Below are positions 7,302 through 13,826 of a stretch of 32,012 nucleotides of DNA, in pieces. The first letter of the stretch is position 1. Each line of letters opens with the position of its first letter. A program made the translations under genes and the position numbers. Under the pieces are notes generated by a model, which saw only the letters and a list, made by a program, of their open reading frames with translations, had not been told where the DNA came from and made no database searches. Location of the stretch: the NCBI GenBank assembly GCA_021802375.1, contig JAKAAL010000001.1:1-32012 (forward strand), given 5' to 3'. The stretch is from Bacillota bacterium (GTDB lineage Bacteria; Bacillota_E; Sulfobacillia; Sulfobacillales; Sulfobacillaceae).

Positions 7302-7718
7302 TCAGCCCCGGCCTCCACGCTTGGACTCGGTGTTGCGCTTCAAATCCTGCAAGCGATCTTCACTGTCCCGCATAAAGCGTTGCATCTTATCTTCAAATGA
7401 CGCCGGCGAAGTATTCCCACCTCGTCGGTCACGGTCACGGTCTCGATCGCGATGATTGTCGCGCGATGATGGTGCCTTAGGTTGCGCTTGGCGAATGGAT
7501 AAGGCCACTTTCCCCTTATCATCCATCGACAACACTTTCACCTTAACATGATCGTTCTCTTTCAGAAATTCCTTGATGTCCTTAACATAGGCATCCGCAA
7601 CTTCAGAAATATGAACGAGTCCCGTCTTACCGTTTGGTAGCACGATAAAAGCACCGAAGTGCGCAATACCGCTGACGGTTCCCTCTAAAATTTGCCCAAC
7701 TTCTACTTCAGACGACAT
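7302..7718 (-). CDS. yabR: S1-domain RNA-binding protein, YabR / GSP13 type
   Basis: Small RNA-binding protein with one S1 OB-fold domain at residues 1-77: EVGQILEGTVSGIAHFGAFI, then GLVHISEVAD and VLSMDDKGKVALSIRQ, the typical S1 strand pattern. A basic, low-complexity linker follows with repeated Arg-Asp pairs (RDRDRDRDRR, about residues 88-99), then a charged helical tail (about 105-138). Such proteins bind ribosomes or mRNA; B. subtilis YabR is encoded next to divIC, as here. The SD GGGAGG is 13 bases from the ATG, longer than usual. The promoter at 7763-7792 has both hexamers at consensus, and the tRNA-Leu gene follows after 20 bp. Confidence 0.9.
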   Translation of the reverse strand: MSSEVEVGQILEGTVSGIAHFGAFIVLPNGKTGLVHISEVADAYVKDIKEFLKENDHVKVKVLSMDDKGKVALSIRQAQPKAPSSRDNHRDRDRDRDRRGGNTSPASFEDKMQRFMRDSEDRLQDLKRNTESKRGGRG

Positions 7719-7762
7719 ATAAGAAACTGAGTCCTCCCGTGATTCGGATTGCTGATAGTGCC

Positions 7763-7792
7763 ATTATATGACCGCCGTGAAACCGCTGTCAA
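7763..7792 (-). promoter_or_regulatory. Consensus sigma-A promoter for yabR and tRNA-Leu
   Basis: TTGACA (7792-7787) and TATAAT (7768-7763) on the minus strand, both perfect, with an 18-bp spacer. It lies between divIC and yabR and separates yabR/tRNA-Leu expression from the upstream operon. Confidence 0.85.
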
Positions 7793-7830
7793 TGGAAGTC
7801 TCTTGGAACTCCAAAATTTCCCAGATTGGT

Positions 7831-8100
7831 TTATGGCGTTGTGAACACGGGGTTCGGAATCGGCGCGGTACCCTGGATCATCTTACTGAGTGTTTTGGGA
7901 TTACGTAATTCCCGAATATCCGTTCTCAATTGATTTTGCTCCCCTTGCACCACAGCAATCTGACGGTTCCAGTGCTGTTCATCATGCCATAGCACCACCA
8001 TGTGGGTCAGGGAAATCCCAATCCAGACTGCCGAATATACCGCAATGGCGATCATGACAAGGCGTGCCCATTTTATTCTGACCCGCTTCCCTAGAATCAT
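7831..8100 (-). CDS. divIC: Septum formation initiator, DivIC/FtsB family
   Basis: Bitopic divisome protein that partners FtsL (and DivIB/FtsQ) at the septum. The 89-aa protein has a short basic cytoplasmic N-terminus, one membrane helix (about residues 13-35) and an extracellular coiled coil (about 36-65: WNRQIAVVQGEQNQLRTDIR). The FtsB-like end RNPKTLSKMIQGT then follows. Size and layout are those of DivIC. Its ATG overlaps the stop codon of the upstream HTH gene in an ATGA arrangement, so translation of the two is coupled. Position between yabQ and yabR matches B. subtilis, apart from the extra HTH gene. Confidence 0.88.
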   Translation of the reverse strand: MILGKRVRIKWARLVMIAIAVYSAVWIGISLTHMVVLWHDEQHWNRQIAVVQGEQNQLRTDIRELRNPKTLSKMIQGTAPIPNPVFTTP

Positions 8101-8333
8101 ACGTCGTCTTCTCCTTCGTCAGGATCCGCAAGTACCCCGAGCGGATCTCCTGAAATCACCAATACGACCTGATAACCCTTAGTCTTAGCTCGATTATAAA
8201 GCGTTGCGACTGTAGCAGGAGATAAGCCAAGACGTTTGGCTACCGTGTCGTTGTTGACTCCGGTCTCCTTTAAGGCCACGACTTGTCGCTCACGAAATGA
8301 AAGTTTCTCAAGCCCACGAATTTCAATTTGCAT
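8097..8333 (-). CDS. Small helix-turn-helix protein, sigma region 4 / LuxR-like
   Basis: A 78-aa DNA-binding protein. Residues 10-52 (EKLSFRERQVVALKE, then NNDTVAKRLGLSPATVATLY and NRAKTKG) read as a sigma-70 region 4/GerE-type helix-turn-helix: an entry helix with LSxRERQVVALK, the T-V-A-K-R-L-G-L-S turn and a recognition helix. The tail after residue 55 holds a short beta segment (YQVVLVISG) and an acidic end (DPDEGEDDV). It lacks any other sigma domain, so it is a regulator or adaptor, not a sigma factor. It is the first gene of an operon with divIC (4-bp overlap). Its leader carries five phased 11-bp repeats, the natural place for autoregulation. SD is weak (GGTGAT close to ATG). I know of no standard counterpart at this place in B. 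subtilis. Confidence 0.75.
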   Translation of the reverse strand: MQIEIRGLEKLSFRERQVVALKETGVNNDTVAKRLGLSPATVATLYNRAKTKGYQVVLVISGDPLGVLADPDEGEDDV

Positions 8334-8343
8334 ATATCACCAG

Positions 8344-8352
8344 TTATCCACA
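8344..8352 (+). promoter_or_regulatory. Perfect DnaA-box match in the HTH-divIC leader
   Basis: TTATCCACA, a full match to the DnaA box, 11 bp upstream of the HTH start codon. It overlaps the first of the 11-bp repeat units. A single box is not an origin. Confidence 0.4.
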
Positions 8353-8399
8353 GGTTGTGTACAAGATGTGTACAAATCAACTACAAAACAACTACATAG
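8345..8399. repeat. Five phased 11-bp direct repeats (operator candidate)
   Basis: Contiguous 11-mers at 8345, 8356, 8367, 8378 and 8389: TATCCACAGGT, TGTGTACAAGA, TGTGTACAAAT, CAACTACAAAA, CAACTACATAG. TACA occurs at the same place in four units (CACA in the first). Units 2-3 share nine bases and units 4-5 share eight. The period of about one helical turn puts all copies on one DNA face. The array fills the space between the predicted transcription start and the start codon of the HTH gene. Confidence 0.75.
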
Positions 8400-8406
8400 T
8401 TTTTAC

Positions 8407-8435
8407 ATTATAAGAGATGATGGCAGGGTTGGCTA
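8407..8435 (-). promoter_or_regulatory. Sigma-A promoter for the HTH-divIC operon
   Basis: Minus-strand TAGCCA (8435-8430), 17-bp spacer, TATAAT (8412-8407). The -35 overlaps the yabQ stop codon. The predicted start near 8400 is directly before the repeat array. Confidence 0.65.
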
Positions 8436-8855
8436 CAGATTAGAGGGGGGATTTTTTCGATTAATCCAAGAAAGAAATCGCGTACCTAAGGGCCTTGTCA
8501 CCCGCCGCGATAGTTGCCTTACCGGGAAGCTCACATAGTAGACAGCACGGGCCTCTACGTGAGCCACGAATGATAAGACGCCAAATACAAAAGGCGCAGC
8601 AAGCCACGCCCATAATCCGTAGCCCACCAGCACCCCAACAATACTCCAAATTTTTAGACTGCCCCAATCCGACCAAAAGAGCATTAATAAGTAGATAACG
8701 GCTACCCCGATAAAAAAAAGCCAGTCCAGGGCTTCACTCACGCCCGGCCACATACGCCACTGACTCCTGCATGCGCCGTAGCTCGTCGCCAGGAACCCAA
8801 TGCCCATACCGGTTATGATCCAAATTGCCAACATCTCAAAGGGGCCGAAGGCCAT
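8433..8855 (-). CDS. yabQ: Spore cortex biosynthesis protein YabQ
   Basis: Integral membrane protein needed for spore cortex formation in B. subtilis, located in the membranes around the forespore. The 140-aa protein begins MAFGPFEMLAIWIITGMGIG and has about four hydrophobic segments (near residues 5-25, 42-62, 67-85 and 88-106), then a basic tail. An early helix leading to a Tyr-Gly-Ala-Cys-Arg turn (TSYGACRSQWRM) agrees with the family pattern. The start at 8855 is chosen over an upstream in-frame GTG/ATG stretch because AAGGGGG lies 8 bases before it and yabP ends 13 bp upstream. Position after yabP supports the call. Confidence 0.85.
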   Translation of the reverse strand: MAFGPFEMLAIWIITGMGIGFLATSYGACRSQWRMWPGVSEALDWLFFIGVAVIYLLMLFWSDWGSLKIWSIVGVLVGYGLWAWLAAPFVFGVLSFVAHVEARAVYYVSFPVRQLSRRVTRPLGTRFLSWINRKNPPSNL

Positions 8856-8868
8856 CAATATCGCCCCC

Positions 8869-9162
8869 TTACCGCCACAACTTTTTCCATGCGGTATCGG
8901 ACGGCTTTCCGACCTTCTTTCGACTATAGACCAGGGCATCGATATCGCCGTCTGCGCTAAAATGCCCGGCTTCGAGGTCTAACTGGTGAATCGTTAACCC
9001 ACGACCCCGTATCGTGAGCAGGCCCAATTCAGTCGCTAGGACGATGGTATTATCGTCGAAGTTATCCACTTGCCGTACGCCTTCGATAACCACTGCCCGG
9101 CGCCCATTGACCGTGACCACATGATCTTTGGGACGTTTACTATCGCGGTTGTCCAACGCCAT
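8869..9162 (-). CDS. yabP: Sporulation protein YabP
   Basis: YabP/YqfC-family sporulation protein, required in B. subtilis together with YabQ for normal spore cortex/coat. The 97-aa protein has the family's beta-rich core: HVVTVNGRRAVVIEGVRQVD, then a Phe-Asp-Asp turn, the ILxTxxGxLxIxGxGL-type strand pair (TELGLLTIRGRGLTIHQLDL), and the closing LEAG...GDIDALVYS. The strong SD AAAGGAGCGG lies before the ATG. It is first of a yabP-yabQ pair (13-bp gap), downstream of yabO as in other spore formers. Confidence 0.9.
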   Translation of the reverse strand: MALDNRDSKRPKDHVVTVNGRRAVVIEGVRQVDNFDDNTIVLATELGLLTIRGRGLTIHQLDLEAGHFSADGDIDALVYSRKKVGKPSDTAWKKLWR

Positions 9163-9223
9163 CCGATCCGCTCCTTTACATCACACACGCGATTATCCTA
9201 TGGTATGCAAAGGACTTCATCGG

Positions 9224-9463
9224 TTAGACCTCCCGATATAAGCTAGCCGCGTCTTTGGCCGGCACGTTTTCCCGTAACGCTTCGACAACGACCGAAATGG
9301 TCCGAGTGCCGAACCCGATCGTGATGCGATCACCGAGTTCAATCTCATGACCTGGCTTGACGACCTTGCCATTGACCTGCACTTTGCCGGCATCACAGAC
9401 TTCCTTAGCCAATGTCCGACGCTTAATAATGCGACTCACCTTTAAAAACTTATCGATTCGCAC
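9224..9463 (-). CDS. rqcP: S4-domain RNA-binding protein RqcP (YabO)
   Basis: Small S4-domain protein of the Hsp15/YabO family. B. subtilis RqcP binds the 50S subunit and helps RqcH add alanine tails to stalled nascent chains in ribosome quality control. The S4 fold is clear from residue 1: MRIDKFLKVSRIIKRRTLAK, then EVCDAGKVQVNGKVVKPGHE and the GDRITIGFG strand. The 79-aa length is slightly shorter than typical. Start is GTG with GGAGGACCATGG before it; an out-of-frame ATG lies inside this spacer. A strong terminator separates it from the upstream hup gene, so it needs its own promoter or read-through. Confidence 0.9.
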   Translation of the reverse strand: MRIDKFLKVSRIIKRRTLAKEVCDAGKVQVNGKVVKPGHEIELGDRITIGFGTRTISVVVEALRENVPAKDAASLYREV

Positions 9464-9503
9464 CCATGGTCCTCCGATCCCGTAATGTGAGTAAATTACC
9501 CAA

Positions 9504-9534
9504 GAAAAAGACCAGGCCGCTTGGGGCCTGGTCT
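9504..9534 (-). terminator. Rho-independent terminator of hup
   Basis: Perfect 10-bp stem (AGACCAGGCC / GGCCTGGTCT, arms 9525-9534 and 9509-9518) with a 6-base loop, followed on the minus strand by TTTTTC. Confidence 0.92.
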
Positions 9535-9550
9535 GGACGCCTGGTACTGC

Positions 9551-9829
9551 CTATTTGGCGACAGAGTCCTTTAAAGCTTTACCGGCTTTAAACGCTGGCA
9601 CCTTGCTGCCAGAAATCTCGAGCGTAGCTCCGGTGCGGGGGTTTCGGCCCACACGTGCCGCACGCTGGCGCACTTCAAAGGTACCAAATCCCACGAGCGA
9701 GACCCGGTCTCCCTGGGTCAATGCCGTTTCAATGGACTCAACAACCGCGTTCACAGCCTTCTCGGCATCCTTCTTCGTCATTCCCGCACGTTCCGCAACT
9801 TCGGTTACTAATTCCGCCTTGTTCAACAA
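9551..9829 (-). CDS. hup: Histone-like DNA-binding protein HU
   Basis: HU nucleoid protein; dimers bend and compact DNA without sequence preference. The 92-aa chain matches the family throughout: [20 protein letters not shown], the [12 protein letters not shown] beta region, [12 protein letters not shown] (the DNA-contacting arm with conserved Asn-Pro), and the [13 protein letters not shown] end. Start is TTG (one of two in tandem, 9829 or 9826) behind AGGAGGGATA. It is closed by a strong terminator, giving HU an independent high-level 3' end. In B. subtilis hbs is elsewhere; a hup gene between mazG and yabO is common in Clostridia. Confidence 0.96.
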   Translation of the reverse strand: MLNKAELVTEVAERAGMTKKDAEKAVNAVVESIETALTQGDRVSLVGFGTFEVRQRAARVGRNPRTGATLEISGSKVPAFKAGKALKDSVAK

Positions 9830-9913
9830 TATCCCTCCTGCTAAATGTTGTTACCTACCAAAAAGAATCTTCGTTCCCACTATTCGCCAATAACGCGCGA
9901 AATCCTTTTTTTA

Positions 9914-10777
9914 TCAGGAATTTCCCCGGTAAGACGCTCGAGACGGAGGACTTTGGCTAACCAATCGCCTCCATAATGCCCATTCCACATCCAAATGGTG
10001 CTGTCGACCACAGTCCGCGATCGCCCAAGCCGCATCCGCTAGGATTTCTTCTAGTGTTCCCGATGCATTGGCAATATATACCTGCATAAAATCTCGAACG
10101 GCTTGAAACGCAGGGCTTCCCGGGTCTACCCCGCGCTTGCTTTCGCGCTTGGCCATAACGAGACTCGGATAGACCCAACTCGCTCGGGACTCCTCATGTC
10201 CTTCTTGATCTTTGATTCGATCCCACTGCTCTTGCACGTCCGAGACGTGTTCAATCACCTCATCTCCAAACACATGCGGGTGGCGACGGATCAATTTTTC
10301 CACCTCACGCCCCACAACCGTGGAGAGGCTGACGTCTTGGAGCAATGCACTTTGGAAGATGATTTGGAGGAGAACGTCCCCGAGTTCCCCCTGGAACGAA
10401 TCTAGGTCCCGCGCTACCAGGGCTTCCGCAGCTTCATAGCTTTCGTCGAGAAGATAGGGAAGCAAAGATTGGGACGTTTGCTGCTGATCCCAGGGACAGC
10501 CCCCATCACCAAGGAGACGCTCTACCACATGGACCAAAGGGCCAATCTGGATCGGGGATCCTGGCAATTCTAACGAGCTACCCGCGTCCAGTACAAGCTC
10601 CTGTACCTCGTCCCACCGGAGTGGTTCGGGTATTGACTGAGCCGCAGGCCACCATCGGGTCGGCGAGTCCTTAGGAAACAGGGGACCAAAGGCTTTCCAA
10701 ATCTCAGTCCCAAGCTGGGGACCTTTAATAACAAATCCACCAGATCCTTCCAACGAATCCCACAACCATTGCCCCAT
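9914..10777 (-). CDS. mazG: MazG-type nucleoside triphosphate pyrophosphohydrolase
   Basis: All-alpha NTP pyrophosphatase that hydrolyses (often non-canonical) NTPs to NMP and pyrophosphate. The central MazG domain (about residues 80-200) has GGCPWDQQQT (94-97 for CPWD) and the metal-binding motif ESYE...ELGD (112-115 and 131-134). The N-terminal ~80 residues do not look like the tetrapyrrole methylase that YabN carries, so this is a methylase-less or trimmed form. The C-terminal part is a weaker second domain. The ATG at 10777 is chosen over GTG at 10789 because GGGGGTG is 9 bases upstream, and a good promoter would start transcription about 20 bases before this ATG. Confidence 0.88.
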   Translation of the reverse strand: MGQWLWDSLEGSGGFVIKGPQLGTEIWKAFGPLFPKDSPTRWWPAAQSIPEPLRWDEVQELVLDAGSSLELPGSPIQIGPLVHVVERLLGDGGCPWDQQQTSQSLLPYLLDESYEAAEALVARDLDSFQGELGDVLLQIIFQSALLQDVSLSTVVGREVEKLIRRHPHVFGDEVIEHVSDVQEQWDRIKDQEGHEESRASWVYPSLVMAKRESKRGVDPGSPAFQAVRDFMQVYIANASGTLEEILADAAWAIADCGRQHHLDVEWALWRRLVSQSPPSRASYRGNS

Positions 10778-10803
10778 AAGGCTTTTCACCCCCGACTGCT
10801 TGC

Positions 10804-10832
10804 AGTATACCGAAAGCCACCTCGGATGGCAA
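10804..10832 (-). promoter_or_regulatory. Sigma-A promoter for mazG
   Basis: Minus-strand TTGCCA (10832-10827), 17-bp spacer, TATACT (10809-10804). It overlaps the very end of the upstream flippase gene. Confidence 0.7.
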
Positions 10833-10837
10833 AAATT

Positions 10838-12367
10838 TCAGCGTTCTGTCCACAGTCTTTGTATTCCATGTAATTCCCCTACACTCAACATCAAGATCCC
10901 ATAGATGAGAGCCCCTAAAACGACAGAGCTGGTAACCATGGCGGCCAGTGGCCACCCCACACCGAGGTGAATCCAGGTTTGCACCCCCATCACCATTAAG
11001 AGGGTCCCCGCCGTGGGCCAAAGAGCCCCGGTAAGCATCCCTCCGCGATGAGGGACGATCTTGGCCCAATCTCGCCAATTCAGGTAAGCCGTAAGCATCC
11101 CCGCGACCACCGTTCCGATGGCCGCGCCTCTAATCCCCAATGCAGGGACCGGGGTGAGCCACCAGGTTAATGCGAACTTCGCTAGAGCCCCTACGACGAG
11201 GTTTTTTACCGGGATCCAACCGCGGCCCGCCGCTTGCAGTGCAGAGCCCAGGACTTGTTGCAACGCGAGCACCGTCGCTCCGAAGGCCAGCACCTCCAGA
11301 GCTCCACTCGCGCCAGACTCCCCGTATAAAAGCTCCGTCAGAGGACGCGCCAACACGATGAGCCCTCCACCCATGGGAAGTCCCAAGAGCCAGACCAAAT
11401 GCATTGCCACTCCAACCCGATGCCCGGCCTCCTCCCGACGGCCGCTGGCAATGGAACGAGCCACCGCGGGAACCAGGGAGACTGCCAATGCGGCCCCCAC
11501 CACCATCGTAAGATTCACCAACGGCATGGCCTCGCCACTTAAACGACCAAAGAGCGCCGTCGCCTTCACAAGCGGCATCCCGGTTCGTGTCAGCCGGAGC
11601 GGGACGAACATCGAATCCGCCAACAGCATCAAAGGAAAAAGCAGTCCCGACAGAGACATCGGAAGTGCTACGAGGAATAAGCGGCCCAATTCTCCGAAGG
11701 GAACCGGTCTTCTTAAGCGAAACCGTGGCTCATGATGGGCGCGGCGCCAAATGAGGTATCCCACACCTACCAGAGCTCCAATCGGGGCACCCAAGGTGGC
11801 CCCAGCCGCCGCACGTTCAATCCCTTCGGGTAACAACAAGAGGGCGATGGGGAACATCACAGATACCCGAACCACCTGTTCTAAAATCTGACTGGCGGCG
11901 GTCGGCGCCATTTCTTGACGTCCTTGAAAATATCCTCGGAAACTGGCCTCAAGAGACACGAATCCCATGGCCGGTGCCAGTGCTCGAATCGGTAAGGTGG
12001 CCGCGGGTTCAAAAAAAAGTCCACGGGCAATCAACGGCGCGCAGAGTTCCATGACGACGGCCAAGAGCATCCCAATCGTGCCTAAGCCCACCTGAGCCCA
12101 CGCCCCTAAGGCTTCGGCTCCGGTTTCGTCGCCACGGCTAAGTTTTTCCGCGGTTTGTTTGGACAGGGCGGTGGGTATCCCGTTTACCGACACCGCCAAT
12201 AGGACCGCGTATAACGGGTAGGCCATCTGGAACAAGCCTACCCCATAATCCCCCAAAACTCGGGGTAAGAAAATGCGGTAGACTGCTCCAATGAGTTTTG
12301 AGATAAAGGATCCGATCGAGAGCCAGAAGGCTCCTTGCCACACCGTGCCGCGGTGATTCTTTTCCAT
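10838..12367 (-). CDS. Polysaccharide/lipid-linked precursor flippase, SpoVB/YabM family (MOP superfamily)
   Basis: Multidrug/oligosaccharidyl-lipid/polysaccharide exporter-type flippase with about 13-14 membrane helices over 509 aa. The N-terminus (WQGAFWLSIGSFISKLIGAV, then YRIFLPRVLGDYGVGLFQMA) is the standard start of SpoVB/YabM proteins. By position between spoVT and mazG it corresponds to YabM; SpoVB-like members are implicated in cortex or wall precursor transport. The cargo cannot be told from sequence. ATG with AAGGAGAGG. A hairpin (9-bp arms) lies just before the SD, and hemL ends 71 bp upstream. Confidence 0.88.
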   Translation of the reverse strand: MEKNHRGTVWQGAFWLSIGSFISKLIGAVYRIFLPRVLGDYGVGLFQMAYPLYAVLLAVSVNGIPTALSKQTAEKLSRGDETGAEALGAWAQVGLGTIGMLLAVVMELCAPLIARGLFFEPAATLPIRALAPAMGFVSLEASFRGYFQGRQEMAPTAASQILEQVVRVSVMFPIALLLLPEGIERAAAGATLGAPIGALVGVGYLIWRRAHHEPRFRLRRPVPFGELGRLFLVALPMSLSGLLFPLMLLADSMFVPLRLTRTGMPLVKATALFGRLSGEAMPLVNLTMVVGAALAVSLVPAVARSIASGRREEAGHRVGVAMHLVWLLGLPMGGGLIVLARPLTELLYGESGASGALEVLAFGATVLALQQVLGSALQAAGRGWIPVKNLVVGALAKFALTWWLTPVPALGIRGAAIGTVVAGMLTAYLNWRDWAKIVPHRGGMLTGALWPTAGTLLMVMGVQTWIHLGVGWPLAAMVTSSVVLGALIYGILMLSVGELHGIQRLWTER

Positions 12368-12379
12368 TCGGCCTCTCCT

Positions 12380-12409
12380 TATGTTGCTGGAGTCTCATTT
12401 AGCAACATA
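12380..12409. promoter_or_regulatory. Inverted repeat directly before the flippase SD
   Basis: TATGTTGCT (12380-12388) and AGCAACATA (12401-12409), perfect 9-bp arms with a 12-base centre. On the minus strand it ends where AAGGAGAGG begins. It could be an operator or an mRNA hairpin; no T-run, so not a normal terminator. Confidence 0.45.
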
Positions 12410-12438
12410 TGGAGCCTGGCCACTGAAAAGACCTGGGC

Positions 12439-13722
12439 TTAACCGCGCAGCTGGCGCATACTCACCTCGACGGCATCGAGCGTCCGTTCAATTTCGGCTA
12501 ATTGATGCGCCGCCGAAACGAACCACGCTTCAAAGCGACTGGGTGCCAAATACACTCCTTGACTCAACATCGCCTGATGGAATCGGCCAAACTGTTCTTT
12601 CGAGGCGGCGCATGCCGTATCGTAATCCCACACCGGATCGGATCCGAAAAACACCGTGAATCCCGACCCCATGCGGTTGATCGTGATGGGAATCGAATGA
12701 CGTTCGGCCGAATCGCGAATGCCCGCATCTAAAAGTTCCGCCAGGTGCGCCATCCGCGGATACGGATCCTCCTCACGAAGCACTTGAAGGGTTTCTAGTC
12801 CTGCCGCCGACGACAGCGGGTTTCCAGCCAAAGTTCCCGCTTGAAACATTCCGCCAAGAGGTGCCACGTATTGCATGATTTCACGCCGCCCTCCGTAGGC
12901 TCCCGCCGGCAAACCACCCCCGATGATCTTTCCGAGCGCGTATAAATCTGGGATCACCCCGAGTAACGAAGCCACCGCCCCATAATGGAATCGAAACGCG
13001 GTAATCACCTCATCGAAAATGACCAATGCTCCGCATCGATGGGCTAACTGCAACAGGGCCTCAAGATAGCCAGGCCGTGGCGTAACGATCCCCATATTCC
13101 CCACCACCGGCTCAACGAGTACGCAGGCCACCCGATCTCCCCATTGGTTTAACGTAGCTTCTAGCTTTGGGACATCATTAAACGGAAGACTGATGACGTC
13201 ACTGGTGACCCCTGACGGGACCCCCAAACTGTCGGCGGTCCCTACCGTAGAGGCACCCGAACCCGCCTTCACGAGCACCCCATCGCTGTGCCCATGATAG
13301 GTCCCTTCAAACTTAATGACCAAGTTCCGCCCGGTGAAAGCTCGGGCGAGCCGAATCGTGGACATCACCGCTTCCGTGCCCGTCGTGGTTAGGCGAACCA
13401 TATCCATGCCTTCGATGGCGTCTACTAAGACCTCTGCCAACCGAATCTCACTCGGGTGCGGTGTCCCGAGCAGGGTCCCCTCTATGCTCGCCCTTTGAAT
13501 GGCGCGGGTGACCCGGGGATGCGCATGTCCCAAAATAACTGGGCCGAATGCCGCTAGGTAATCGATATAGCGCTTTCCCTCCATGTCGATGAGGTACGCC
13601 CCTTCTCCTCGGTCCATCACTAACGGCGGATCCCCTCCCACGCTACGGAACGATCGAGCCGGGGAATTGACGCCCCCGGGTGTCACGGCCATCGCGCGGT
13701 CAAACCATGATAATTCACTCAT
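12439..13722 (-). CDS. hemL: Glutamate-1-semialdehyde 2,1-aminomutase
   Basis: PLP-dependent aminomutase converting glutamate-1-semialdehyde to 5-aminolevulinate in C5-pathway tetrapyrrole synthesis. The 427-aa chain has the fold-type I layout: the GGVNSPARSF N-terminal signature, the STGTEAVMS-like cofactor phosphate site (TTTGTEAVMSTIRLAR), TYHGHSDG, the PLP-pyridine Asp237 in FDEVITAFR, and Schiff-base Lys265 in ALGKIIGGGLP. The open frame extends 39 codons upstream, but ATG 13722 (or the GTG just before it) follows GGGGAGG and gives the normal start. No other hem gene is nearby, so it stands alone, divergent from a permease. Confidence 0.95.
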   Translation of the reverse strand: MSELSWFDRAMAVTPGGVNSPARSFRSVGGDPPLVMDRGEGAYLIDMEGKRYIDYLAAFGPVILGHAHPRVTRAIQRASIEGTLLGTPHPSEIRLAEVLVDAIEGMDMVRLTTTGTEAVMSTIRLARAFTGRNLVIKFEGTYHGHSDGVLVKAGSGASTVGTADSLGVPSGVTSDVISLPFNDVPKLEATLNQWGDRVACVLVEPVVGNMGIVTPRPGYLEALLQLAHRCGALVIFDEVITAFRFHYGAVASLLGVIPDLYALGKIIGGGLPAGAYGGRREIMQYVAPLGGMFQAGTLAGNPLSSAAGLETLQVLREEDPYPRMAHLAELLDAGIRDSAERHSIPITINRMGSGFTVFFGSDPVWDYDTACAASKEQFGRFHQAMLSQGVYLAPSRFEAWFVSAAHQLAEIERTLDAVEVSMRQLRG

Positions 13723-13753
13723 CACGTGCCTGCCTCCCCTATTTCCCGGTGAT

Positions 13754-13762
13754 ATCATAGCA
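13754..13762 (-). promoter_or_regulatory. Extended -10 promoter candidate for hemL
   Basis: Minus-strand TGC-TATGAT about 32 bp before the hemL ATG, a -10 with TGn extension. No good -35 is visible. Confidence 0.45.
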
Positions 13763-13826
13763 ATTTTTACGATTTCGCATAATCTCAGATGCTTGGTGGA
13801 ATCCTTCCCCAGATGAGGTGATTGGC

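Noticed and set aside
8345..8399. CRISPR-like or origin array
   Set aside because: The 11-bp units are contiguous without spacers, so not CRISPR; only one DnaA box and no AT-rich unwinding region with further boxes, so not an origin.
11118..11735. 205-codon open frame antisense to the flippase gene
   Set aside because: A long shadow of a GC-rich coding sequence; Ala/Pro/Arg-rich with no domain.
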